A DNA stretch of 64,000 nt, taken from Spirodela intermedia (Eukaryota; Streptophyta; Magnoliopsida; Alismatales; Araceae). The DNA lies in the NCBI GenBank assembly GCA_902729315.2, contig LR746274.1, forward strand, positions 7,809,037-7,873,036, written 5' to 3'. Positions 25,301 to 40,300 of this stretch are shown here, piece by piece. Made by a program: the position numbers and the translations under genes. Each line of letters opens with the position of its first letter. Positions within the stretch are counted from its first letter, which is position 1. A model generated the notes under the pieces. It made no database searches. It saw only the letters and a program-made list of their open reading frames with translations, and was not told the origin of the DNA.

Positions 25301-28300
25301 AATGTATGTATATTGCAGAATGTAGAGAACTTAAAATATGGACGGACATTGACTACAAGTGTAGTGATGATGGCTGTCAAGGTTGAGTTTGTTGGTGGTG
25401 TCAGTCCATTATGACTAACCCATTCGGGAGATGTGTGAGGAGCCTCCTCCCATCTCAACCATTCAGGAGATGTGTGAGGAGCCTCCTCCCATCTCAACCA
25501 TTCAGGAGATGTGTGAAAGACCCTCTCTCATCGGACTCACTTGAGAGATGTGCAAGGAGTGAGGGGTGTTGATACAATTGTCACTCATCCCATTTGACTC
25601 AATTAGGGGTCATGCAAGGAGAGAGACGATTGTCACCTTATCCCTTTTGACTTGTTCGGTAGTCATGTAGGGATAGAGAGAGCGAGAAATGAGAGAGGTT
25701 GAAGCCATCTCTTTTGAGATGTGTGGGCTCACTTGCATGTAGATTGAGATGCCTCTTTTTAGGGAGCAGTTATCTTTTCCTATTTTCTATAAATAAAGCA
25801 TGTATTTTCTCTTTTTTTAATACGACGAATAATAAGATTTTTCTCTCTTCATCAACTTTCTTTCTCTTTCTTATTCTCTTCTCTCTCTTCTATTATAGGT
25901 GAAGTCTTATAGAAAGAAATAAGAATCTATTGCTGACTCTTTAGTATGTGGGTCATCTTGAGGGTGTTGAGATGTGGATTAGAGGTGTTTGGTGGAAGTC
26001 TTATTCTTATTAGGATTCTTGATAACTTGATGATTTATCTTATATTTATTCTCATTGATATCTAAAAAGAGTTTCTATTATTATTGTGAGCTTGTGCTTA
26101 CATATTTATTCCTACAATCATCTTGTTCTCTGTATTAATATCACACAACGAGCTTCCTTATGACGCTATGCACTTATGCGTTTGAGAGAGCTTCGTCAAT
26201 GAAAAGTTCATACTGAGTCATTTGAAAAGGCAGGAGGCCCAACAAAACTTTTTTCTATGAAGATACTTAAGCAAATTCCTTCTTATCCAACCACTACATT
26301 ATTTCCTACAGTCCATATCATTTCTGTATTAATAGATATTTTCACCTAAAGCACTGCCTCAAATGACATATGCCACTTTCGTATCCATATTGTATTGTTC
26401 TAATGGTCCTCAAAAGATGGGTTCCCTTGACAAAGGGTGACTGCATCAAAACCTGCAAACAATTGACTGAGCTCATTCAAATAGAGTAATCACTCAATGA
26501 CACTGTCATCATGTGCCTTGAGCAGATGTCAACCAACTAACAAGGCGAACATGAAAAAAGTAAAAACTTTTAATGCAGGCCAAGTAAGAATCCGAGTCTG
26601 GAGAACCCATGGATTTAATGTTGAATTCAAATGTTTCCAATATGCTCAGCTATTGAATTAGGACCATGTGGTCATTCATAAGCTTTTCCTTGATAAGGAT
26701 AAATGAAGGGTAAGCTGGGTCGAAAAACAAAGCAATTTCTGCTAAACAGACTAGGTGACTAATTTTTTCAAACCTAGAACAAGGTCAAGCCTAAATATAG
26801 ATGTAATAAGTATTTAACTGAACAAAGAAGGTGAGCATATACCTGAATCGAGGGAGATGGTGTCCCACATTTTGAACAGTTGTAACTGAGAGGACTAACT
26901 GGTGTGCAGAGCTAAGCTCATGAGTGAACAACGGGATTGTTGTAACTCCTTTAAGTGGTTAGGACAAAACAGAAGAGGGGCAAAGGTTAGTAAACGAGAA
27001 GGTGGGTAAGGGTGAATATGACTCTTACTGAACTATTTGTTGGCTGTTCAAATACATTTAAATTTTGATCTCTTATAATCAATGTTGGTTTATTTTTCTA
27101 ATGTTTTATTTTCACAAATTTACTATTTTCATTGGCTAATCCTTGGTCCCCATCATTTTAACTAGCTCACCTACAAAGAAAGGAAGCAAAAAACCACCGA
27201 TCATTATGCAGATAGTTTCATACCTAAGTACCTCGTTATATACTAGATGATTCATAATTTACGTATGGAAAAAGTGAGGTCAAATTCTATAGGTAAATCC
27301 GATACAAATGACGCTTCTCATGTAGGTATAATTAATAAGAAATAAAAAGACGTTTCATAGCAAGTCAAGCGGAAAGTTTTCCCGGCGGAAGATGAACGTA
27401 GAGACCGTAATTAGCTATGCGCCAAACTTTTCATTGCCTGAGACGAACCGAACATAACAATTCCGACGCACGAATGCTGTCAGTCTGAATGTGACGAACA
27501 GTTGTACTCCGAAAATAGGAGATAGGCTTTGAACTGACATGGATTCTGAGATCATCGCCACACGTATCAACACCCGCCCAGTGAACATACTATGTGAACA
27601 TCCCATGATTAGAAAAAAGCAATGGAAAATTCAGCAAGGCGAGAAGGGGTTTCAGAAGGAAACGTAGTCAGTGACGGTAGTCAAATTTGCCGGTAAGCGT
27701 TATTTATCGCCGTGTTCCACCCACCGTACTTGACGGACGATAATAATGCAATACTGTGAGCTACCCTATAGCCGCTATGGGCTTGCGCGTTTATACAAGA
27801 TAAGACTGAAGTTATTTAAAAGACCGCTTTCCAAAGGAATAGAATTCGACAGCGACGAACTACGCGTTCCAACTCCGCCGATCAACAGTTCATTGGTTTC
27901 GCCAACACCTGCTATAATATCGGAAAACTAGACGAAACTGCGTAGACTTCCTTATCTGTTGAATACTCATTTTGATCTATCTTCATCAAGATCGACCAGG
28001 TCAAACTCTGACAGCCTGGAGACTACCGTATCCGTCAGAAGAAAGGATTCGTTCAATAAATAGAAAGATGTCAATGCGACCAGCGCGCAGGGAAACGGTT
28101 AGTATATTGTAACACCACTGACTCAGAATCCGAGTCTCGAAAACCCACGGGTTTTCTAGGTGGCGTTAGTCAATCCACAGCATTATTTCAGTACCGCGTC
28201 TGCCCTTTCTACTCCTATAAATTAACCTCCGCGCATGGACAAGAGCTCTTCACTATTCCAGCCCATCACAACCCCAACCTCTGAGCGAATCAGCTTCCCA

Positions 28301-31300
28301 AGAGCACCTTCGTCAGCAACCGCAAGTCATGGCCACCACAGGGAAGCCCGCGACCGCCGCCGCTCTACTGGTTCTCCTTGCCGTCGCATTAATTGCGCCG
28401 GCATCGGCGAGCACTCTCACCGTCTTCTCCGGGCCAGGATGCAGCGGACGGAGCAAGGACATTAACGGCTGCGGCTGTTTCGACCTCACCGGCTACCAGA
28501 GCGGCTTCCACTTCGTTTTCACGGAGGAGCAGGAGGCCGTTCTATACACGGACCGCCACTGCAGGAACAGCTACCGCACTAAGTTTCTGGATGAGGAGAC
28601 CCGTTACTGCCGCAGGTTCCCCTTCAGGAGCGTGGAGATGGTGTGCTAACATGGGGACGGCCACGTGCTCCCTTTCGCTTATTCCTAAATTGTTGGATGA
28701 ATAATGGGTGAATAAACGGCCGGTTACTTCATTGTATACCGGCTGGACGATGTGTACTTGTAAAGGATAAATAACTCGCGGGAGGATAGTGTCATACCGA
28801 AACTTGTTTAATGGTCATAAGTTCCAAATACAATTCCACCTGTGCTGCGCCGGAGGAATGTTTAGACCTTGTTTCGTATGAATGTCAAAGGAGCCGAAAA
28901 GACAGAACTTCTTTGATATGGTGAAAATAACCGTAATCGATCTGCGTGTTCGCGTAGCGTTAGATATAAAATATAGGTTCCGGAGAATATTTGAGGTAAG
29001 AACTTGGCTGATGAAGATGAAAAGGACTAAATGTAAAGAAGTCTTTTATTCCTGATTTAGGCTGAGAGCTTTGTACTCGTGTCGTATTTCTACGACCCGC
29101 AAGCTTATGGTCAAAATTTTCGATGCGCCCAGGTAAATAATCATATCACTCTATACGTAGAAATGTTATGCCCGCTATTCATGTTATTGATCTATTTCCT
29201 GGTGCTTTCCATTAACCGGAGCTAACACTTCAAATGTGAAAACGGAAATTACATCGGTGGTTGGGAAGGCCTGTACTCTGACAAATATGAGTTTGGGTTG
29301 TAACTGAGATGGATTAGGGAGACCATTCTCAGATACTCTCTTCGTCGAGTTACATGAGATGTCCGCAACAATAGATTCGTGAAAGACGAAAGAGACAGTG
29401 TAGCTAACCTACCGCAGTATTCGAATGTGAAAAATAGATGGTTATGCCAGTCAGATACGTTGTTAAACAGTATATATTATCTTGCTCTGTATGTTAAGAT
29501 CATACAACGATCTAACTTTAAGGGGCCGTGGACTTCCTCGATTCGGAGAGAGAACCTGTCGAAATCTGTTTAGTGCAGGCATTCGAAGGGAATGAGGCTC
29601 AGCAGATATCTTCGTCTAAGATATCTTCGACCACAAGAACATCATTTGGTATAGCGCCCATGTCATTTTTCTAGATTTAATAGCTATCTTCGTCTAAAAC
29701 TTCGTCCGTACCCTGTTTCATCTCGGGAAAATTGACAAAATAGAATAAACTTCCTGTCCCCTCAATAGTTTATTGTTGTGACTGCTCTGAAACGATATGT
29801 TTCCATGACGAAGGTTGATCATGTCAAAATCGCCCGGCGTATAACCGATTGCGCCGACTCAAAAACACAAATTGTTCGACGAAACCGTCGTCATGTGCCC
29901 GTGAGCAAATCTCAACCAATTAAAATAAATTCAGGCTGGGCTGATATGAGAAAAGCAACAATTTCAAATGCACCGGGATTAGGAAACCCGGTCTCGAGGA
30001 CCATGGACTTTCTCGATGGCGTTATTGAGCAGATCGAATTATTTCAGCAGTGTCGGCCCTTTTGCACCCCCACAAAATAAACCTCCGGGCAGGGACAAAA
30101 CTATTTCACTACGCCAGCCCAGCGTAACCTAAAAGCCCAATCGAATCAGCGTCCTGGGAGTACCTCCGTCAGCAACAGGAAGTCATGGCCACTACCACCA
30201 GACCTGCGGCTCTCGCCGCTCTCCAGTTTCTCCTTGCCGCCGCATCGATTCCGCCGGCATAGGCAAACACGCTCACAGTGTTTTTCGGGCCGGGGTGCAG
30301 CGGAAGAAGCATGGACATTAACGGCTGCGGGTGCTTCGACCTCATTATTTGCTAGAGCAGCATGAACTTGGTGTACACGGAGGTGCAGGAGGCAGTCCTG
30401 TACAGGGACCGCAACTGCAACAACGGTTACCGTCCCAGTTATCTGGACGAGGAGACCCGCTACGGCAGCAGGTTCCCTCTTCAAGAGCGTCGAGATGGTG
30501 TGCTAACGGACGGCGACGTGCTTTCTCGTTATTGGCTTTGGGACTTGTTTGAATACACATGGGTGAATTAATGATGATTATTTTGTTTGGCGCCGGCGGC
30601 AAGTTGTAGTTATCAAAAATTCAAATGGAAAGAATAATGAACAACTAATTTTTTAATTTTAAACTCAATTTTAAGCAGCTACAATGAAGGCAACCATTCC
30701 ATGATGAAAGTAGTTTTGAATTCAACATGGTAAGGTTAAGTGCTGTATTCCAGTCAGTTCCTGGTGATAGAAGACAATTAGTCGAGGCCAGTGCTGTAAA
30801 TTTAGAAATTTAGAAATAAGTAGCTAGCATTTGAATGCGATATGTTGGTCCCCTATGATCGTATCTTATGAGGCTAGTTGATACCTTAGCAATCAATACG
30901 TGTACTTTGTCAATAGAAACATAGAACGATGACCTTTAAAATTTGGAGCAGGCAAAGGGTGATAGATGGCTATAAAAGTTAAAACTTTTGTCTCAAGAAC
31001 GAGTAATCGTAGGAGATAGCTGGTCCTATTTCACCAAACAGTTGCCCTATCTTAGGAAGCCACTTAAAAATGACAAACTAACCTGCTTAAGCTACTTAAA
31101 AATGTCAAACTAACCTGCTTAAGCTACTTAAAAATGTCAAACTAACCTGCTTACGCTACTTAAAAATGTCAAACTAGCCTGCTTAGTAATGTTACAGCCG
31201 AATAGTGACCACGACTCAAGAGTTCTTGTAGACGTTTGAGGCTTGAATCATTAAAACAGAGGAACTGAGAAGTGATTAAAATGGATTTAGTGTCTACTGC

Positions 31301-34300
31301 TGAAATTAGTGTTGAGATTTGATCGTCTCTTTTGAAAATTGTAATGCATTTGATCTCTATAGTGTAATGAATTTTTCCTATTCTTATTATCAGCAGACCA
31401 AGATGTATGCCATCAAACTCCAAAATGCATTACTCAAAGCATGCTGTTCATATCGTCCCATTTTCAATACAATTTTCTCCAGTGGACGATTTTATATTTT
31501 AAAATAGTATTATTTAATAGGATGTAGTAGGTTGGTAGTGAAATTACTTTCTTGAGGTATGACTCTTCTGAAATATTTACCTTTGTATTCTATGAGACGG
31601 GATTTCTACAGCTAACAAAAAGGTATTGAGTACTGAAGCCAAAAACCCTGCACAAGGAAACCCCTCTTATAATATCTCTGTCGTCTCATTCAATATTTTC
31701 AACTTTTGGAGAGCTAGGCAGCTATAGAGCAGTATCCAAGGAGAGAGTGTGATCTATTACTATCATGTTGAAGATAGCGCTGTTGATGCAAGAGATATTC
31801 ATTACTCTGTGCTGGAATGTAATGACTATGATCTTAATATGACTGGATGAACAACTGGATGTAGAGCTAACCTCATGGGTGAACAACTGGATGGTTGTTA
31901 CTAGTTTAATCGGTTTGGACAAAACAGAGAAGGGGAACAGGCTAGTAAACGAGAAGGTGGGCGGACTCTTGCTGGACTATTTGGTTGGCTGTTGATGTAC
32001 ATTGAAATTTTGATCTCTTATAGTAAATGTTGCTTTATTTTTCTAAGGTTTTATTTGTCAAAAATTAACCATTTTACAGAATTTAATCCTGAGACCTTTC
32101 ATTGGCTAATCCATTGTCCCCGTCATTACAGAATTTAACTAGCTCACCTACAATTATGGAAGCAAAATACCACCGACCGTTATGCGGATACCCAAGGTAC
32201 TTGTTATACACTAAATGATTCATAATTTACATATGGAAAAAGTTGTCATTTACTAAAGGTGGCTCCGATACAAAAGACGCTTGGCAGTAGATATAACTAA
32301 TATGCAAGGAAAGGGCGTTTCAAAGCGAATCTAGCGGAAAGTCTTCCCGGCAGACCAATGTACATCATTTTCTAACCAAGGTCAACAAGTACCTTGATGC
32401 TTAAATACTAAGTCTGAATATCAGGATTAGGCAATAAGAGAGTCACCTAGGCAAATCAAAAATCAAATTTCGACCAGAACCTCCTCCAAAAGTGAAGTAA
32501 GACACAAAACCGAATCAAAGTACGGGAATTCTCTACAGAACCGTTCTGAATCACGTTACTGTTGCGAACGACAGGTGTAAAAGACTGGGAGAGCGAGATT
32601 TAGAGGGAGAGGGCGGAAAGCTATCTCTGAAGCGGCCAAAAGATGAACGCAGAGAACGTAATTAACTATGCGCCAAATTTTTCATTGCCTGAGACGAACA
32701 GAATATAACAATCCCAACGTATGAGTGCTGTCAGTCTGAAAGTGACCAACAGTTGTACTCCGAAAATAGGTGATTGGCTTTGAACTGTCATGGATTCGGA
32801 GGCCAATACCACACGTATCAACGCCCGCCCAATGAACATACTATCTGCACATCCAAAGATTAGAACAAAGAAAAAGACAATTCAGAAAGGCGGGAAGGGG
32901 TTTCAGAAGCAAATGTAGCCAGTGATGGTAGCCAAATTCGCTGATGAGAATTATCTATTGCCGTGTTCCGTCCATGGTACTTGACGGACGATAATAATAC
33001 AATACAGGGAGCTATGCGTTTTTACAGGATAAGACAGAGAAGTTTTAGAAGACCGCTTTGCAAAGGAATAGAATTCGGCAGACACGGCTACGCGTTCCGA
33101 CTCCGCCAATCAACGACTCATTGGTTGCGTCAACAGGAGTAGGGAAGTTTGCCTAAACTTCCGACCAATTGGCCTTCATCTTCCGTAGGAACTACCTGGT
33201 TTCTGAGTATGAACGCGATTCTCGTCTAATATTTCGTCTTCACCTACTTTAATATCGGGAAACTAGACGAAATTGCGTAGACTTGCTTATCCGTTGAATA
33301 CTCATTTTGATCTATCTTCATCAAGATCGACCAGATCAAACTCCGACAGCCTGTATGTAGCCTACTGTATCCATCAGAACAAAGGACTTGTTCAATAAAC
33401 ACTACCTCCTCAGCCAGTAATTACAACTAAACAATAAGATGTAAATGCGGCCCGCGCGCAGGAAAACGGTTATTATATTGTATGACGCTGACTCAGAATC
33501 CGAGTCTCGACAACCCACGGGTTTTCTAGGTGGCGTGAATGAACTTACCGCATTATTTCAGTACCACGTCTGCCCTTTCTACTCCTATAAATTAACCTCC
33601 GCTCATGGACAAGAGCTCTTCACTATTCCAGCCCATCACAACCCCAACCTCAAGTCATGGCCAAGAGCTTCCCAAGAGCACCTTCGTCAGAAACCGCAAG
33701 TCATGGCCACCACAGGGAAGCCCGCGACCGCCGCCGCTCTACTGGTTCTCCTTGCCGTCGCATTAATTGCGCCGGCATCGGCGAGCACGCTCACCGTCTT
33801 CTCCGGGCCAGGATGCAGCGGACGGAGCAAGGACATTAACGGCTGCGGTTGTTTCGACCTCACCGGCTACCAGAGCGGCTTCCACTTCGTTTTCACGGAG
33901 GAGCAGGAGGCCGTTCTATACACGGACCGCCACTGCAGGAACAGCTACCGCACTAAGTTTCTGGATGAGGAGACCCGTTACTGCCGCAGGTTCCCCTTCA
34001 GGAGCGTGGAGATGGTGTGCTAACATGGGGACGGCCACGTGCTCCCTTTCGCTTATTCCTAAACTGTTGGATGAATAATGGGTGAATAAACGGCCGGTTA
34101 CTTCATTGTATACCGGCTGGACGATGTGTACTTGTAAAGGATAAATAACTCATGGGAGGAAAGTGTTATACAGAATCTTGTTTAATGGTAATAGTACGAA
34201 GTACAATATAACATGTGACCAGTGCCAGATGATTGTTCAGAAGATGGTTTGGTGTGAACATCGAAAAAGCCGAAGAAAGAGAGCTTTTTTGATACGGTGA

Positions 34301-37300
34301 ACATAAACGTGAACGCTAATGTGTGTTTCAGTAAGGTTAGATGGAAAATATAGGTCACAGAGTTTATTAGAGGCCAACGACTTGGTCAAGGAGTGATTTT
34401 TTTTTGACTTCTGACTTGGGGTTCACGCTCAGTGGTTATGTCGTGGAATGCGCAAGGCCTCCCACAGTTCCGGTGCATTGGAAATTGTTACGCTTTTTCG
34501 TATCCGCCTATTCTGAATTTCTTTTTTATTGGTTGACGTTTGATCACGGGGTGTTGTGACTCTTTAATTGACCACGTGGCCCAAGTATTTGAGCTCACAT
34601 GGCTGGCGGCTGTGTAAAAGAAGACGAACCCCATTTAATGCGGAGAGAGAGAGAAGACGGGGGGGGGAGGGGGTCCACGGGAGAACCGGTCACTGGACGG
34701 ACCGATTCTCACGGTCGGACCGGGTCACGAGGAACCGCAACGGTTCAGCCGGAAGAGGAGTAAATGATGTCACGTTTCCCGAGGTGACTCCTGGCGGCTA
34801 GAAATAAAAGGTCACTTCTCTTGTTTCATCCCTCACGCTTATTCAGCATCTTTTGTTGTATCCTGTTGGGTTGGTGAGTGATTAGTGAATTTATTTGAGG
34901 GCCAACATCAGAGATTCTCTCTTTGAGTTATTCGGAAGAATTCTTATATACTTTGTTCACATCTAGTGGAGATTTCATCGTCGCTCGATGGACGTAGCAG
35001 ATCAACCTCCAAATCACGGAAAAACGAAGATATCTGATGCGCCTGTTAGACTAATGCCGTTTCAATGTGCCACACCTCCAAGTACATTGGTGACAGGCGT
35101 GCGGACGCATACGGCACAAGCGGAGCACTTTCCCGATCGCACGGTCGGACCCAACTGGGCCCTACCAGCCGCTGATACGACACAGTACGGCACCGGCACA
35201 GCAGCATCACGCAGCGGCGTACGGCGGGGGTATGGCAGTGTAGCAAGATGGTGCGCACGGCGAGCGCATGGGGGAGAACCAGTGTGACTAGCAGCACTGG
35301 AGCAGTGGTGCGGGAGGCACAGCATACAATGAGCTGCATATTTGACACGACTAGGCCGTGTCAGGCAAATGACAAAGACTCTCCACATTGTGGGCATATA
35401 TCCCAACAGCCTGGGAGGAAGAACATGACCGGAGATCAAAGCGGGCTCTCCACATTCAAGCCCATAGATGAAAGAGAAGTCACATTTGGGGATGACAAAA
35501 TAAGTAATATCTATGGGTATGGAGATATTTCTTTAAATGATAAATCTGCTACTAAATATGTTCTTTCTTATTGGTGGATTAAAGCACAATCTAATTAGTA
35601 TTATTCAGCTCTATGACAACAATATAGAAGTTAGATTTAGAAAAGCTAAATGTCTCATTGTGAATGATGATACTGGTGAAGTTATTTTCATAGGAGATTG
35701 GAAAAAAATATATATATGTTCTCGATCTTAATAAGCTAAGTAAATCTAATGTATGTCTCATGATCAGAGGGATGAAAATGAAATAGATCTTTGGCATAGA
35801 AGGCTCGGATATGTAAATATTAGAACAATAGAGAAACTATTGAAATTGGACATAGTTAGAAGACTGTCAAATCTCACAAACAAAGAAAGTTATATATATG
35901 AGAGTTGCATCAAAGAGAAACAAACTAGAGAATAGTTCAAATCCGAGGAGCTTATCTTTTCTGCACAACCTTTAGAAATGATTCATTTAGATTTGTTTGG
36001 TCCAAATCAAATCACTAGTTTAAGACGAAAACTCTACTATCTTGTTATTATTGACTATTTTTCTAGAGTTACTTGGGTGTTCTACTTATCTCACCAAAAC
36101 AAAATATTTGATTTCTTTGTGAGATTTGCAAAGAAAATTCAAATCAAACTAGGTAAACCAACTAGGAAAATCAGAAGTGATCATGGAGGTGAATTCGAAA
36201 ATAATATGTTTTCAATATTCTATGATGAATTAGGAATCACAGATAAAGTTTTAGCTCCTAGAACTCTTCAACAGAATGAAGTTATAGAAAGAAAAAATAA
36301 AATATTACTTGATATATCTACGACTATGTTAGCTGAAGGTAACCTCCCCAAATACTTCTAGGCTGAAGTTGTTAGCATTGCTTGCTATGTCATAAATAGA
36401 GTGTTAATTAGATCAGAATTGAAGAAATCTCTATATGAACTTTTGAAGAACAAAATGTAAGTTACCTCAAGCCATTTGGATGTAAATGTTTTATTCTTAA
36501 CAATGAAAAAGAACAAAATTAGAAAAATTTGATCAAAGAAGTGATGAAGGCATATTCTTAGGATACTATGAAAAATCTAGAGCTTACAAAGTATATAACA
36601 AAAGAACTTTAGCAGTTGAAGAATCAATCCACATCAAATTCATAGAACAATCTATAGTTTAGAAAGTTGTACTAGGTGATAATGATTGTGTTAACACTGA
36701 CAATACAAACAATACAGAAATAGAAGAAGAAAAAGAAAAGTTAACTCAATTAGAGTCAAATTCTGATTTCGAGGATTTACCTAAGACTTGGAGGTATCCT
36801 AAGAGTTATCTTACTGGCAATGTTATTGGGGAATTAAATGATAAAGTCAGGACTAGGTCAAAATTGAAGTTGCATATTCATGCGGCTTTCACATCTCAAA
36901 TTGAACCACAAACTATTGATGATGATCTTATGGACTCTAATTGTATCATTCTCATGTAAGAATTGGTTTAATTCAAGAGAAATGAGGTATGTGATCTAAT
37001 TCTCAGACTTGAACATCAAAATGTACTAGGAACAAAATACGTCTTTAGGAATAAACTAAACAAACGAATAGTAGTTCGAAATAAATACTATTGGTTGCCA
37101 AAAATATGTTCAAGAAGAAGGAATAGATTATGACAAAACCTATGCCCCTATAGCAAGATTAGATACTATTAGAATTATGTAATCAGTTGCATATGCAAAT
37201 GCTTTGAAGTTATATCAACTAGGCATTAAGAGTGTTTTCCATGAGTTTGGTATGACAAATTGAGTTCATTATTACTATAAAATAATTTTCAGAATCAAAC

Positions 37301-40300
37301 GTAGATACTATGATATTTATTAGAAGAAAAGAGAATCATATGTTGATTATTCAAAAATATGTCGAAGATATCATATCTTGTGAAAGTGATGAATTATTAT
37401 ATAATTAATTTTCAGCATTGATGAAAAATAAATTCAAAATGAGCATAATGGGTGAAATGAATTTCTTTTTTGGATTAAAAATCAAACACTTGAAGAATGA
37501 AATTTTTATATCTCAAGAAAAATACACTCATAATTACTTGATAAATTTAGAATGAAAGATCTGAAGTCTAAATGAACTCCTATAAGCTTAAATTCGAAGT
37601 TAGTCTTTGATGAATAAGAAAAGAAGTTGATCGAAAGATATATAGAAGAATGATTGGATCATTGCTGTATTTAACAATTGGCAAACTCAATATTTTATTT
37701 AGTGTATTTATGTGTGCTTGATATTAGTCAAATCCTAAAGAGTCTCACCTTACTGTCCTGAAGAGAATCTTCAGATATTTGATCGAAACAGAGGCATTAA
37801 GTGTGTGGTATCCTAAAAACTCAAACTTGAATCTTCTAGGATATTGTGACTCAGATTTTGCAGGCTGTAGAATTGATCGTAAAGGCACAAATGGTTCATG
37901 CTTGTTTTTAGGAGGATGTCTAATCTCTTGGAATTCCAAAAAATATAATTCTAGTGCTTTATATCTTGCAAGAAGCTGTTGTGCACAGATACTTTGGGTA
38001 AAGTATCAATTGAAACATTATAGACTTATATTAGAATACGTGGCAATGTATTGTGATAATACTAATATCATTAATTTAGTTAAGAATCCTATTATTCACT
38101 CTAAGACAAAGCACATCAAAATCAAACATCAGTTTATTAAAGACCATATTCAAAAGGGGACATTGAGTGAAATTTCATTGAAATATCAAAACAGTTGTCT
38201 GATATATTCACAAAACCCCTTCCTAAAAAACTTTAAAGTCAATCACTCGTGAACTTGGTATGTGCAAAATGACAGACATTTCATCTTAAGTTATTACTGA
38301 TTTATGAATAAATGATAAGGTGTATGAATTGATCATAAATTCTTTTATTATCATTTTATGTTTTATTTTTCTGTTTTAATACATTCATATTTATGATACT
38401 AATTTTAAGTTCTATCATGAGACGCCTTCAAAGGAAGGTGTTGTTATAATATTATATTACGTTCCACTCTTCTAACATTGAAAAAGGGCACGACTTCACT
38501 TGTTTGCTAATTAAGCCTCTTACCTTCTCTTTCTCCTACTTTAAAACCCGTGTCCCACTCTCTCGACCGCAAACCCTAAGAGTCTTGCTCGTGTGAGTCC
38601 CACTTGTGGTCCTAAAGTTTTTTGTCACATTTGTACTCAAGTACTCGTGTTGCATTATGTCTGTATTTCAGTCAGATCCTTCCTCCTATTTCAAATTATT
38701 GACTCAAAACGGTTGATACCTTCAAATCATCTCTTCTTGCACCTCTTTCTAGAATAATTAGATGTCTTAGACTCTCTAAGAAAAATAAGAACAAAAAATG
38801 CTGTCATTGATTCCTCACCCAACAACTCTAGACCATCCTCTCCAGTACAAACACAACAATCATTTCCCAATCTAACACCATTGGCATCCCTTGTCCTGAG
38901 AAATCACAAAACCCCAATACTTCAGAAAAACCTCTGATAACCCTCCACAAACTTCTTGCTGAAGTCCTTGAACAAAAAATTTCAACAATGTTAGAGATTC
39001 CACTTGTGATAGAAACTGATGCTATTCCAACCCAAGTAACTGAATTCTTGCTAGTTACAAAACTGGACCAAGCTTTACTGACCACTAAACTTCCTCCTCT
39101 GAGTACAAAACTTTTTGTTTCATTTATCACAAAAACCGAAGTCCCTCTTGCTTAAGAGCCTGATTTTCCTAAACCAGAACTTGTCACTACATCTCTTGCA
39201 CTAGAACCCAATTCCCTTGAACCATAACAAAATTTTCCTAAATTGGAATCTATCCTTCCTCCAAAAGAAGAACCAAGATTCTTTGAATCAATTACTAAAT
39301 TATCTTGAATCAGTGCCTACAAATTCTCACAAAACGAAAGTCTCTAAATTATCTTGGCCCAAAAAGACAAATAAGCCAATTCCTAATAAAACCAGATCAA
39401 CAAAGAAGTATCTCTCAAATCCCACAGTCAAATATTAGCCTAAGCATAGAGAAACATAACAATTGTCTTTTCCTATCTCATAAACTTATCAGTTTCTGCT
39501 ATTTCTCATTGCAGCTCAGGAAGTTAAATTTTAGAAAATGCTTATGGACAGAAAACTTCAATGCAAAATTGTAGACCTAAAATTCTTTGAAATTGAGAGA
39601 ATTAACATTAGACAATTTTTTTATGCCCTTAGACTTAACAAACTCATCTCTACTCATATGGAAAATTATTCAAATCTTATCAAGATGTTCTACAATAATG
39701 CTACTGAGTCTCTTGTTGGTATAACTACCTATGTTAAGGGAATTTTGATTGATCTCACTCTGAAAATTTTCAATGAAATTCTTGATTTACCTATTGGATC
39801 TCCACTCTATGTTGACTGCATTACCTTCAAGAACTTCCTATCAACATTAACTAATATTCAGAATGCATCAATGCTAGTCACAAAGACACTTCATTTCCTA
39901 TTATCTTACTGAGTCATGCACTTTCTCATTGGTCATCTTCTATGACACAAAAGTCGAGTATTTCATCAAAGTTTTGATAAACCTACATTCACTTTGACCT
40001 CTGCTCATTCATACTATATTAAATCAGAACAGCTCTTGATAAGTCTTCATTATCATGAGTTAATAAGTAATAAATAATATAATTTTAGCCTTAACTCATG
40101 ATCAATAGATTTATATTTGTGTTAAATTGTGAAAAGTAGTTTTTAGTTGGTTAATGTGATTTTTTGGTTACTATGTGATTTTATGTGAATTTATATAATT
40201 TTTATAATCCTATTTTGAGATAAAAAAAGAAAAATAAAATAAAATAAAATGATATAGACTGATAGGGTAGGGTTGCGAGGAAAGGCTCAAGTGGCTATGG